A program made the translations under genes and the position numbers. From Pezizomycotina sp. ARF18 (taxonomy: Eukaryota > Ascomycota): 64,000 nucleotides of DNA. The notes under the pieces were generated by a model that was not told where the DNA came from, did no database searches, and saw nothing but the letters and a program-made list of their open reading frames with translations. Shown in pieces: positions 46,116 to 60,300 of this stretch (the first letter of the stretch is position 1; every line of letters begins with the position of its first letter). The stretch spans positions 124,001 to 188,000 of the forward strand of contig AZLU01000021.1 in the NCBI GenBank assembly GCA_002224055.1, read 5' to 3'.

Positions 46116-47957
46116 TTTTCCATTTGAATAGCCCGCGGGACAATTTCTCCCAAAAAGCAGGAATCAAAACAAATGCTGCGACATATTTCACCATATGGGA
46201 CATGGCTTACAAGCCCCGCTGCCCCTTTTCACCTGCTATTCCAACTATCTTTCTGCCCCTATGATCCCAATTGTATATAGTCCACTCACGATCCTGTGCT
46301 ATGCTTTCATTTTCACTTCTTTTTACCTCCTAATGTTTCCTATATCCTGTGTACGGAAAGTGTCTTTCTCGAGCCTTCTATAGTCTCCTTTCGTGTTGTA
46401 GGTATGAGAACGGGAGGAAGGTCCCTTCAGCTGCGAATTTTGAGATCATTTCCGATCTCTTCGCAAAAGCTATGAGTTGTTTTTTTTTCTCTCAATTTCA
46501 ATGTATTTTTATCAAGCGAACGTATGATGATTTCAATTAGAAGCCAAAAAAAATTCTCAATGTACTCGCGTTCCCAACGCGCATTTGTCTATGCTCGTGT
46601 AGAAATCTGTGCTCAAGGGCTGCGATTAGTAAATGTGTATTATACTTTCTACATATCTACCAGACCGGAACCTGAGTAAACGAGCAAGCCAATGGCTACT
46701 TTCAAGACATCATCTGGATTGCATTTCCTCAACAACTTTAGCAGATACAACATTAGCAGATGTTTTCCGTGAGAGAGGTGGAAATTTTCAGGGTCCGTGA
46801 ATCGCGGCCCCGACCCCGCCTCCGATATTGGTTGCGATGTGTTTCTGTCGCCCAAACCCAAGATTTGTTTCCCCATGGCCTCAGTTTAGTGGAGATACTA
46901 GATCTAATGGCTTACAACAAAGAAATGCGCCAACGGAAAGGTTTTGTGTCAGATTTTTGCATTCTATGGGGTTCTTTCGTCGCGAACCCCGGCAATCCGG
47001 ACACGGCCCACTAAAGTTTTTAATATTTTGCAAGGTTCATGGATTATTGGCAAATCTACAGGCACAGAAAAAACTTTTCTGCCTTCGCGCTGCGCTAACT
47101 TGCAGGTATTTCTCTGGATCTACGATATCTCTCGTAGACATGGGGAATGGCCACCGATAACAATTGGAACCTTTAGAGCTTTGTTTTTTTTGTGATTCGA
47201 CCCAGGCGATTGAGTATCGCGGAGCCTCTTTCGGTGCTGAGGTCTTTTTTTCGGACTTATAGAGAAGAATTGAGTGCTTTCTTGTCTTTTTACTGGTTTC
47301 AAAAACGCCCTTAGCAGAATTGCAATCCCTACATACCTTTCCGAGGTGCGAGTTCCGGGTTCATCCCTTCTACTCGTGGTATTCTCCGCTAGCGCTTGTT
47401 CCGTAAAATTTTGAGGCTGCTGGCATTCTCCACTATTCTAACCAAATCATAACATGGAGAAACCCGCCAGGATCTTCCCCTTCAATTGACTTATAAGGGC
47501 ATCATGCGGACTATGTAATTGTACTAGTAATTCGCCATGCTAGAAGTCAATAGTATGGTGGCGAGTCCATTTCTCCCCGCGGATCCCTCCGCCGGATTGA
47601 TATATTATCCTCGGAGTACACCTTTTCTAAAATGCGCATGCATGTGCGCCCGACATAGACAACAATTCTCGGTCCCTTCGCGATTCTTATAATAGATATG
47701 GTAATATTTTGAGCCATTATCTCTAGAGTTTTCCCTCTTCAAGCGGTTTTGTATTCAATATCGCGAGATTATACAATCACTTATCAATTATTTTAGTACT
47801 AAATAACGTAATTACCCGAACCGATCTCGCAGACTTCCTGCTCTCTCGCATAATACAATCGTCAAAGTTGTTGAGGATCTAACCCAAGAGTGATCAAACT
47901 TCTCTTTTTGCAAAACGTCTCAAGCACATCAGGCCACGAGGCTCAAAGATAATCGCA
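46116..47957. other. Spacer between permease copy 2 and maltase
   Basis: About 1.8 kb with no recognised gene: the 3' flank of the permease and the promoter of the maltase. A clear TATA box close to 47,958 is not seen. Open frames at 46649-47302 have no family content. Confidence 0.5.
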
Positions 47958-49984
<2,027 letters not shown>

Positions 49985-50941
49985 ACAGAAAGAATGGGCC
50001 CTTACCGTTTTCCATCTTTTTCTCCTAAAAATCTGCGCAGCTGGAGCCATAGAGTTTTTCGAGTTTAGCTTTCGCAAGCTTCTCTTCTTTCTTTCCAATC
50101 GCAAGAGAACACTTTAAATTATCCCCTAAGCTCAAGTAAACAACCTGGAACCACTTCAAACTTTAGCTTTAGATTCTGATGTCATCGAATCCAATAAATG
50201 GCGTTGATATGCCTCTTTTTAGCTAGAAGCTACACGATATTTCGTCTTATAGCGTCGTCTTATAGCGTCTCCAATATTAAAAAATCAGGAACAGTGCTTG
50301 GCCCCACCTCTACAGCTTGTTCACGTGGCCCAACCTGGATATTCAAAGGTACTTGTGTAATCTCGCAAGCGATGCTGGTTGTAACTACATTCGCTGCACC
50401 TGCATGTTCCTTTCCAAGTTTCTTTTTTTTAACCACGGCTCGGGAAAAATTGCTTTGATTCCGATGATCTTGCCCTTGGCAGACCATTGGAGGACCGGAA
50501 CGATCGTCAGTCTTTTTTTTTTTTCGTTGGGGTACGATCGCAAGAGGAAGTTCTCCGTGTGTTTCGTTCTCGTTCGCCTAATGATCGTACCGATTTGACG
50601 ATGACCTTTTTCCGGTGATGCAAAGAGTACGGGCAAACAAACTCAGTGCCGAGGAATGCCAGTGCTGCCGTGAACCGTATGAACTCACGAAACTTAGCTC
50701 TTTAAAAAAAGGCATTAGATATATCACTAAGTTCAATTTCTACTCATAGAGCTATTCGTCGTTGACAGTATTTTCCAAGATGACTATCATGACGATCGGG
50801 TTTATGCTGGTGTCGTCGAGCACGGAGCATCACGTGTTTTCGTACCAGAATACTGCGCGTGGGGCGCGCCTCTGGGTACTCGTTTTTTTGGTGTCCTGGC
50901 TCCTCCTGGTGAAAAGTTGTGTATATAAAGAAGCTGGTTCT

Positions 50942-50960
50942 CCTCCTCCTTTGGAGGAGG
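50942..50960. repeat. Perfect 8-bp hairpin, CCTCCTCC-TTT-GGAGGAGG
   Basis: The two 8-bp arms are exact reverse complements around a TTT loop, and a TTATTTAG stretch follows. It lies 960 bp past the maltase stop with no adjacent gene. Confidence 0.6.
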
Positions 50961-53222
50961 TTATTTAGTCAAACCGGGGGACTCGATTTCATCCCTATTT
51001 ACTATTACTACATTGATAGATCCATTATACAGTGAGTTGCTTTTCATAGTGACTACACTACACCTCGACACTGGACACATGCTCTGGAAGAAGGTTTTGA
51101 TTCGATTTCCTCTGAACTGCAATCGGTGATGGTGATGCAGTTAGGTAGCAGATGTCTAACCACCCAAGTTAAGCTCAATTTAAGGTTCTTTACTTCCCCA
51201 CAACTCCCCGCAATTCATATTTACTCACATGCTTCAACAAGCGTTGTTGGGTCCTTGCTAAATATCTTATCCTGGTTTTAACGACTTCAAGATTGGAGCG
51301 CTGCCGTCAGAGACATATTCTTTTGAGAATTTATCTATAGATGTAAAGCTATTATCCAGCAAAATGATACCAAAACGCCATTGACATTGATATTTCTCGT
51401 ACAAGGCTATCAACTAGGATGCTTTCAAATGGGAGATGTTGTGCTCATACTTCATCTAAGTCTTGCATGCTTGAATTAGATAAGACTGAAAATAGGAATG
51501 CATCATCCAGCTTCATGCTATTATTCTTTGACAACACAAGACGCTCTGGATCCTAATGCGAAAGGTTTTCCAGAACTCTTCTAAGGTTTTCACTCTCATG
51601 CAAGTAGTCTCCGGTGTTCTCTATTTCGAGCAAGACTTATCGCCCGGCCCTGGATATTATTCACAAATTCTCAGTCCCGGCTTCATATTTCATGCCATGA
51701 AGTGAGATTACGTATCAGAGCACCCTGATCTCCGAGCATTTATAATAAAGTGATTGCATCGCAAGATTTTCTCATTTAACAAAGATTCCATTTCCTTCAC
51801 TAGCACTCTATCCGTATATTGTAGGGCGTTGAAACTGTAGATATCGCAGAACATTCCTGTTTGCTAACGTGGCGGCCATGGTACTGCCAGACTATGAGAA
51901 GCGCGCTCAATAGACGGACCCGAAAGATCTCTGGCTTACTTAGTACTAGTAGATGTTATGGGACGGCTCCTATAACCATTAGGATACGGGCAAAGATCAG
52001 AAAAATCTCTACCGCTTCATACCGAAGGCAAATAACGCAGTGGATACCAGAACAATTATCACGCTGGAAAGTGGAAACAATCGGAATTTCGCCATTAGCA
52101 AGGCCGCCAATTTCGAGCACGCCTGTATATCAAGTCGAAAATATTCCCTTAGTCCGACATAGAGTGTGGGATACACCGGACCATATAATCCGAGAGACTT
52201 AGAAATAGCCGAACTTGAAAAGTGGCCTCGTATTCCATTGCAATGGCCCCAGCCGTTAGCCGTTTATGTTAGGATTGTTTCGCGGAGAATTTAAACTCCT
52301 TCTAGAAGCATGGACTATAAGCGAAAGATTATCATGATAGAGTGATTCCATGGGACAAAAGCAGCGTTCTGGTTGGCTACAGCAACCTCGTTCTTTCTCA
52401 CGAGCACAAGACAGGGACAGTTCCAGTGAGACAATGTTTCTGACGGAGTGAAACAGAGCAGTTTGGTGCCATACAAACACTTCGACGCTTTTATTATGGT
52501 AACAGTCCAGTATTTTCACTCCCTTAGTATAAACCCTTGATACTAGGTTTAGACAGTTGATAATAAATTGGAAAAAAAAAAGAAAAAAAAGAGAGAGAGA
52601 GAACTTGAAACAAAGCAGAGACTATTATCTTGGTGATAGTATCAAACTCCTTCCAGCAAGTAAATCTGTAAACATATCTCGTGGCGAGGAGACGGTAAAT
52701 TAGGAAAACCTATCAACACACGGCATGGCTGGATATCGTTGCAATAATAACATATTCGGACGCGACCTATTAACCCTTTGTTCCGCAGTTCCGGGCTTGT
52801 TAACGGGCCGTTCACCTACGTCTTGTTGGGTTTCAAGAAGAAACTAACCGCAAGTAGAATTATGATTAGCTTCTCTCTTAGATTACAGCCTAAATGACGA
52901 GAGCCTGAGCCGTCTAGCCATATTACCTTCAATGTTCCTTGTTATTAGAAAACTATTCGTCCTTATCAATTTCGATGATGTTCAACCGAAACGGAAGGCA
53001 TTCATATCTTGTCGGCGGTTACTAGATGAGCTTTAGAACTGACAAAAAAGACCTCAAAGCACGATCCACACGACATGGATCGAATGAGGATGGCTAAGAA
53101 CGAGCCGTGCCCTCAAGCCCATGGCATTTGGGAACCATCATTCTAAACAAAAGGGCTAACACTACCTGCTACCTTGAGCCGATGTCATCCGCTGCTTCTG
53201 TGATCTAGTTGCTCAGAGGCTG

Positions 53223-53229
53223 TATATAA
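53223..53229 (+). promoter_or_regulatory. TATA box of the proline-rich secreted protein gene
   Basis: TATATAA lies 117 bp before the ATG at 53346, and a C/T-rich leader (53260-53335) fills the space between. Confidence 0.45.
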
Positions 53230-53345
53230 ACCCTCCTGATACCAAGCTTTTTACCCCTTTCTCCAGACGTGAACTTTGCATTTCGTCTCCAATTCTTATT
53301 CAAGTTCCCTATTCACGTAGTCTCTCTCTTCAGCGTACCTCAAAT

Positions 53346-54153
53346 ATGAAATTCACAACATTATCCTTCGTCTCTTTGCTGCTTCCGTTCGCCGTCGCAG
53401 CTCCACAGAACGCTGGAAGTGGGCCGCCAACAAACCCTCCAACGTCTACCAGCCCATCCGTTGGCCCGCCCACGGCGCCACCGGGCAGCCCACCGAGCGG
53501 TAGCAATCCTCCTAGCAGGAATTTCCTCATCCAAATCGATGCGAAGGACTGGCGTAAGTTGAGAATACACAAATCCCTTTAGCAAACTTATACCCAACGT
53601 TGGTCAACTCAGAAAAAACAAAGTTGAAAACTAATTCTGACAACCGTAGCGGTCGCGATGGCATGGACGGCCGTTGGATCCGCCCCGAAGCCGACCCGGT
53701 CTCCGGCGTAAACTACCTCACCGTCAACCAGCCCGGCGAGTCCAAAGCCAGCAACTTCTGGTTCGGCAAGATGTGGAATAACGGCCTCGGCAATATAAAC
53801 TACGTTGTCCCGGAGCATCTCTCTGGGGCGGTTTCCAGCGGGAGTACCTCGCGAACCGCACCGCCAACGCCATCCCCGTGCAGATGGCCAACACAGCCGC
53901 CGCGGACCAGATGTGGTGGTTCGAGGATACGTTCTTCGGGGCCGATGGGCACTGGGAGAGGATGCCCAGAAGCCAGGCAAGTGCTTCCGGACCGCAGGCT
54001 CCTGCTGATCAATGGGCGCTCTGCTGGGTTAAGATTCAGGATACTTTCGATGATTGGAAGATGAATGACCGTTTGGCTTTGCACTGGTATAGAAATAAGG
54101 GAACGTTGGATACTTCGGTCTGCTGGCCTGTTCGCGTCAGGATTGGGCGGTGA
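53346..54153 (+). CDS. Secreted protein with Pro/Ser/Thr-rich N-terminus, unknown family
   Basis: Signal peptide MKFTTLSFVSLLLPFAVAAP is followed by a Pro/Ser/Gly/Thr-rich linker of about 40 residues (TNPPTSTSPSVGPPTAPPG) that is probably O-glycosylated, then FLIQIDAKDW. An intron at 53554-53612 (GTAAGT...CTCAG) joins to QKTKLKTNSDNRSGRDGMDG. A globular part follows: WIRPEADPVSGVNYLTVNQP, KASNFWFGKMWNNGLGNINY, ANTAAADQMWWFEDTFFGAD, LCWVKIQDTFDDWKMNDRLA and LDTSVCWPVRVRIGR. It is tryptophan-rich with two cysteines. Length is about 249 residues. Two one-base losses in the G/C-rich stretch at about 53825-53870 break the frame. I recognise no family; an extracellular role is inferred from the signal peptide. 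Confidence 0.7.
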
Positions 54154-54754
54154 AAAGACGGTTTTTCCAAAGCTTATGTTCAACTAATACCATATTTAAC
54201 CACTTTAAATATATCACGAAAAGCAAATATCTCAACAAAAGGAACTCTATCTCTCATAAAAGTTGGACTCGATCCCGAAACAATTATCGCTACCCACATG
54301 CTAGAATAGTAAGGAATATGAAGTTGATACTCGTGTAAAATTTACCAGGGGACTAGTAATCAGCACAAAATCTTCTTGATCTTTCATGATAAACAAATGC
54401 TACTTTCCTTTCAATGATCCTATTCTGACCATTACCCCTTCTATTCTGAAGACGATATCGGGCAGGGATATTGCGGTCTTACCGTGGAAGATCTGCATCA
54501 GCAATCACGTGGCTGAGTTGATGTGAAATCAATTCTGATATTGATTAATAATGTCTCGTCGGCAACGCCCCAGTGGTTGCATTATCATCAATAGAGTTAC
54601 GCAGTATTTTCGATACGCGATCTTCAACGCCTGTAAGACATAAATAACATCCCGAAAAGGTCCATGAGGGCCCAGAACGATCCAGTGCAATCTCGAAGGA
54701 CAACTTCGATTCGAACCATTTCTCATTCACCTAAAGCCCAATATTATTGTAAAT
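54154..54754. other. Intergenic
   Basis: The 3' flank of the secreted protein gene and upstream region of the enoyl reductase-like gene. AT-rich, with no other feature seen. Confidence 0.5.
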
Positions 54755-55832
54755 ATGTCCTTAGAAGTAATCACCTCCGTGCTCTCGCGTTTTCCCAAAC
54801 TGGGACCGAGCCGGGTAATCCGTCTCAATATCTCGCTTTACAGTCCGAGCGAATCCACACTTCAGCAATCCCCGACAACGCCATACTGGTCAAGTTCCTC
54901 GCAAGCCTATAAACCCCGTCTATCTCGCCGCAAGGCAAATAACCCGTAAAACCACGCTACCAGATCCACGGCTCAGACTCCTCCATCGCCGGCTTCGATG
55001 GCGTCGCGGAAGTAATCCGCGTCGGAGCATCCGTGGCATACCTCAGCGTTGGCGACCGCGTTCTCCCACGTGTCCACGGCTTGGGAAAATGGCGAACTCA
55101 CGCTATACTTGACGCTACAGACGCTATCAGTATTCCTAAAGAAGCAGATCCGAAGTTCGCTGCCCTGATCAAGATGGGAGCGGCGCCGGCGTATTTACTC
55201 CTAGAGGGTGTGCGACGGTTAGACTCCGGCGGTTGGGTTATTGTAAACGCAGGGAGCATCGTAATAGCTAGCTTCCTGACCGATTTCGCCATGTCACGAG
55301 ACGTGAAGCTATCGTCGTCGTACGGGATCGCGACGAGACTGCGATGGAGGAACTTCTATCTAGCAGGCTTTCTAGTGCAAATCTTGTCATAACGGAATCC
55401 CAGATCGATGAGAGTACATCACCGCTGAAGCCGAATATTGTGCTAGCTATCGACGCTGTCTACGGGAAATCCGGACACAAGTTAGTCCGCCAACTTGCCC
55501 CGGAAGGAACATACGTCAATATGGGTTTCTTAAGTCGGTCCGATCGAACTTACGCTGCCAAATACAGCTCAGACCCAACGTCAGATTTCAAGATCGATGA
55601 AACAAACCTTTGGCTCAAGCAGCTGGAGTTCAAGAGCTTCCGGCTGTCGAAGTGCCTTGAGAAACGTACGCCTGAACAGATACAGAGGTTTTTTGAATGG
55701 TTTTGCGAACTTCATGAGAACGGTCAGATAAAATCTCTAGAAATTAGCGTTGTGCCGTGGCATGAAGACACGGGACCAAATGACCTCCGTGCGGCCATTA
55801 ATAAGGCTAGCGATACGGGAGCTGTAGGTTAG
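54755..55832 (+). CDS. Enoyl reductase-like MDR protein (ETR1/MECR type)
   Basis: A medium-chain dehydrogenase/reductase of the trans-2-enoyl-CoA/ACP reductase type, which in its known form reduces enoyl thioesters with NADPH in mitochondrial fatty-acid synthesis. Seen in order: RALAFSQTG, DNAILVKFLAS followed by (I)NPV, IAGFDGVAEVIRVGASVAYL, VGDRVLPRVHGLGKWRTHAI (a family hallmark), AALIKMGAAPAYLLLEGV, the cofactor strand GGWVIVNAGSIVIASFLTDF, NIVLAIDAVYGKSGHKLVRQ, APEGTYVNMGFLSRSD and RIQRFFEWF-like C-terminal sequence. About 358 codons are spanned with no intron. There is no obvious mitochondrial presequence. The nucleotide-binding loop has Ala where the family has the last Gly. The end ...DTGAVG stops short of the usual C-terminal strand. 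Frame breaks occur near 54790, 54905, 54955 and 55345. It could be a cytosolic or decayed homologue. Confidence 0.7.
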
Positions 55833-56436
55833 AAAAAACAATTATTTGTCTTCTAGATATTTCAGGAGATACCGGCGAGGCTAGCAGATCCATCGAGTAC
55901 TACCATTCATAATACAGTTGTATTCAGTTGTTTCCCTCAGATATGGTAAATCAATACCTGTAATATCGATTTTTTATAAGTTTGCCAGCCCTGGGATACC
56001 TCCACCAAGTCATACCAATGACCACTTTCCATCACTACAGTCTGAAGCATCTGTCTCGAACTTTGCGATCTTCACGACAACTACATCCAAGACTAGTAGT
56101 ACATAGTTACATGTAAGAATACTATTACAAAATAACCATCATGCTCGCGTTCTTCAAACAGTCTCCCGTACTACTTAAGATCTTCAATTAATTCAAGATC
56201 TTGTTTCAAGCCATATTAATATACCAACAATATTTAAATAAGATGCCTATATATCTACGTGTATTTTGTGCCCCGTGGACCCCGTGAGAGCCTCCATGTC
56301 TTATCACTCGGTTAGCAATGACGTGCTAAGTGGACAATTCACGTAATATCCGGGGGAGCTTAATTAAACATTGATTCATCGCGATCAACCCGCAATTTTG
56401 CAATTTTGCTGAGAATGACGAGAATTCTTGATGGTG

Positions 56437-56465
56437 TTTTTTTTTTTTTTTTTTTTTTTTTTTTT
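56437..56465. repeat. Poly-T tract, 29 nt
   Basis: The longest mononucleotide run in the window, with no adjacent element recognised. Confidence 0.9.
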
Positions 56466-57353
56466 CGTTATTGTTATTTTTTATAAGGGTGCAGCTATTT
56501 CCACCTAATATTAGCGGTCGTATTTTTATTTATTTATTTTCCCCCATTTTCCCAACATTCAAAACTTCATCGCCACAAAAGTTTCCCATCAGCAGCTATC
56601 AACACCGACAACGGAAATGTCCACGTCGACGCTCACGTCCTCTTCGACAGCCATACGCGTTCGAATACGCCGACAAGCTACTGGGATCGATCGGAATCGA
56701 GCTTCAAATCTAGCTTACGGTGTGACTCGGAGGTGGTTGAGTGGCAGTTTTGCAGGCAAGGGTGCCGAAATGCAAAAGGGATACCGGCTGTTCGAAGTCG
56801 CTCGCGATGCTCGACAAACGAATGATGTTCGCTGCCTGGAGCTCTGAATCTCATAGGCAGATAGGTCTAGGGATCTGGTGTCGACGAAGATAGCGTTACC
56901 ACCCGGAAAGTAGCGACGAAGTTATCGACACCGTGGATCCTCCCTCGTCATCGTTCATGGATACCGAAGAGAAGCTTGGATGTCAGCCGGAGGGTTGGGT
57001 AACAATGCGAACATCGCCACTCGCTTTCGCTAGGCTATGACGACGAACAGACTCTGGTTGCGCGAACGGAAACGAGACACCAACTGATCATTTTTCGAGG
57101 CTCATTGAACAGGGTTCCGTCACGTGTCTTTGGCGAATCTCTTGGGAGCTCCTTTGCGATGCTCTCCTCGCTCTCAGCCATCCGTCTCTCAATGCTCTTT
57201 ACTTAACCAGTTCTAATATTTTAGGTCTTAAATTCAGCTCAGTCAAAATACATCGCATCAAAGATACCAAATTCCCCGGGCTCTTCCTTGATTCCACGTT
57301 GGATTCCGCGGACACGGTTGCGTTGGTTTTCTTCGTTCTTTCTTTGATTCACC

Positions 57354-57373
57354 TTTTTTTTTTTTTTTTTTTT
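57354..57373. repeat. Poly-T tract, 20 nt
   Basis: Uninterrupted T run in a gene-poor stretch. Confidence 0.9.
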
Positions 57374-60300
57374 CTCCCTTACCTTTATTCGCGCTCGCAG
57401 CAGTCGAATCACCCCGACCACTCGGAGCTGCACCCTTGAACAAGCCATTACATCCATGCGGTCCGGGATTTCTTCCAGTTTCAACTTTTTAACACCAAAA
57501 GCATGCCGATCCTCCATGTCGTCGGACATGGGGGATAACCCTGTTTCGCTTACAGGAAGGGTAAAAAGCTTCAGCCTCTGAGCTAATTATTTTTTGGGGA
57601 TTTTATATCTTGGAATTGGAGATGATAAAAATAAACTGGAAAAACTACCGGCATGCTCCTGGTTTCGGGAAGAATTGCCAGCGGAAGGTTCTTCGCAACA
57701 CGAGCTCATTCGCCGAGCCAACATCCTTCTCGCTCGCGCTGACGATGCTTTGTCACGGTACCGGGATACACCGGGGTTTGAGAATATGCCGGCTCGGAAA
57801 AGGATTGGAAGCTCGGCGAGAGGGCCCCGGCGCTCAAGGATGGCAGGCATTTCAATGTTAGGCTTCAATAATGACAGTACTACAAGCATCCGATCACCAG
57901 CGAAGCCACCGCCAGCAGACGGAGACATTTTTAATTTTTACTGGATTCGACGCTGATTTGTTTACGGTATTCTCCGCGTTCCTGCCGGTTGCTTGTGCAA
58001 CATCGCACAGCGAACGATCACAATGTACGGGCAGCAGCCGATGTCAACTTCAAGCGGTCAGAAGTTCGTACGACTTTACGCTTTTCAGAATATGTTTGCT
58101 TCAAGTATTACAACGGAATCAGGCTGCGATTTCGAAATAATGGAGATTTCTTGTGCGTTTTGCTCCATCCTATTCTGGATCTCGGACCGATTCTCGAGCG
58201 TTGCTCGTATCACAATTAATGTTGGCCTGGGAAAAAGTCTCCACGCGCTTGCAAAAAATCTCGCCTACACAATGTGGCACGAGTGCACATTCCCTGTGGG
58301 ACAAGGAGCTCAACTACTTTGATCTGGAGAAAAATATCGGAGGACCCGATCTGGGGATTTGAGCGAGGTATCCAAGTTCATCATGCCCTAGTTTTCGCAA
58401 TTTTACTCGAGCATGGAAGTACTGACTCTTGCTCATGTCTTTGATATACGGTCAGGGAGTCGTCCCTGCGTGAGTAGTAAAATCGCTCAACCGTCCAATC
58501 CTCAACTCGGCGAGACGTTCATTAATCTAGAAGACCAAATCCCAACACTAAAAATAAGACCATTCTTATTTTTTGTGAACTTAGGATATGCCTCCAATAT
58601 TTCGCTCTCTCGTCTCTTGATACTTTCAAGGGGTATCCAAGTTTGTGCGATTACGACGCAGCGGGGTACAGATAATGGATAACGGAACGAAGCGCCTTTA
58701 TTAAATCTCCGCACTTTCATTCAAGCTTGTCTTTTGTTGTTTTTCTGTTTCTAATTATACCCGGGACGGTTTGACAGCCTTTCGTCACATTTCACGATAA
58801 CGACGACCATCGAAAGCGAGTGGTCACTCTGCCGAGCGCGCGCATGTCACGCCGGGACGAAACAGCTGTCACCTCTGCGAAACAAGCCTTTTTTGATGTT
58901 TTGCATCGTCTTAGCTAATGTAGGGTGAACTGCGGAGAGGGAAACATTTATAATGTGTTTCCGATATAGCTTAGTGCTCGTGTGTTTGTCTCTTTCTTTA
59001 TACTTTACCGATATTCCACGGACTCAGGAAAAACAACAACGTCAAGGGAGAAAAGGTTGAAGAGAACAGAGGTAAGGGTCAGACACTGCCACCACTTCGG
59101 GGTGTTTAATATACATCAGACATTTAACCGAGCAGCCTTAAATTTTAATTTTTTTTCTAGGGTCCTTTTTTGGGCCGCAAACGCCGCCTTAACCCTCCTT
59201 CCGTTTTAAGATCGCAGAATCTTCCATCGCGGTCTTTTCCTTCGACTTTCATGCGAAAAGAAGAAGTTCAGAGACATGGGCCAGAAGCCACCTCATTATA
59301 CAGACTGCAGAGCAAATTCTCGAAGGAAGAAAAACCAGCGCCCTGGAGGGCCATTTGGCAGCGTAAACTACTTCTAACCCCCCAAGTTTGAAGGACGCTA
59401 TGCCAGAGGATGGTCGTATTCCTCTACAGAGGTTTTTTGGCTTGGGAAGTTTAATATTGCGATAGCCTAAAGCGTGGCGGTCACCGACAAAAAGTACCCC
59501 CTTTTAGATAGTTCTTGCCGACACTACCCTGCTCTCTCAGCGATAAACTCCACGGGGATCGGGTCCAGAACGAGGATCTCTCGGTCTTGGGCCTGTTTCG
59601 AAAAGGTCCATGGAAAAAATCGGTTCCTTCTCTTCCGACCAAAGGAGAATTAAGAAGGGAAAAAAAAGGAAAAAAAAAAGAATAACCTCTTTAAATTGCT
59701 GCCAAAAATAAACCGTCCAATTAATTTATCTCGCAGAGGAGCGCGCCCCACGCTGGCGAAACAACTCGACCACCGTTTCGGAAGCGATCACTCGCAGCAG
59801 AAAGCGCTTCTTCTCCTTTACGATTCATGCTCTCAGAGAGTCAATTGGAAAGCTGGAACAAAAAATCAATTCTCTCTCGATCCTCATTGACATCTATTCA
59901 CGAGCAAAGAGGGAATGCGCCACCTGGCTGAGTTTTGTCAGGGACAAGTGGGCCGAAAAAAAAAAGCCTCTTTCTCAACCCTGTATTGAACTGAAGTCCG
60001 GCAAGACTATCCGGACACCGGAGGCGATCATGACAGTGCAGATATATGCCGTTCCAATACGAAGCACGCGATGACGATCTTTACCTCCAGCGGCAAATAT
60101 TGAAATCTTTTCATATCATTCAAAATCGAACAAAGTGGTACTCAACTCCCCTTCAAAATTTCTTTTCCCAGCTGAGCGGTTTGCATCTTGGGAAATCTTA
60201 ATATATCTGACCTTGGCGTTGCATTTCTGGAGTAGTATCCGATGGACTCGCCTGGCTTTTCGAGACGAGCGTCTGGAGAGGGAAGAGATGCGCCCTGCTG

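Larger units (their letters stand above)
49985..53345. other. Intergenic, 3.4 kb
   Basis: No gene recognised. It contains T-runs near 50430 and 50515, a perfect hairpin at 50942-50960, and an A/G-rich stretch near 52571-52605. A Met-less open frame at 51983-52162 (+) has protein-like composition but no family. The last 150 bases are the promoter of the next secreted protein. Confidence 0.5.

Noticed and set aside
51983-52162. Met-less open frame with protein-like composition
   Set aside because: Only 59 codons between stops and no family signature.
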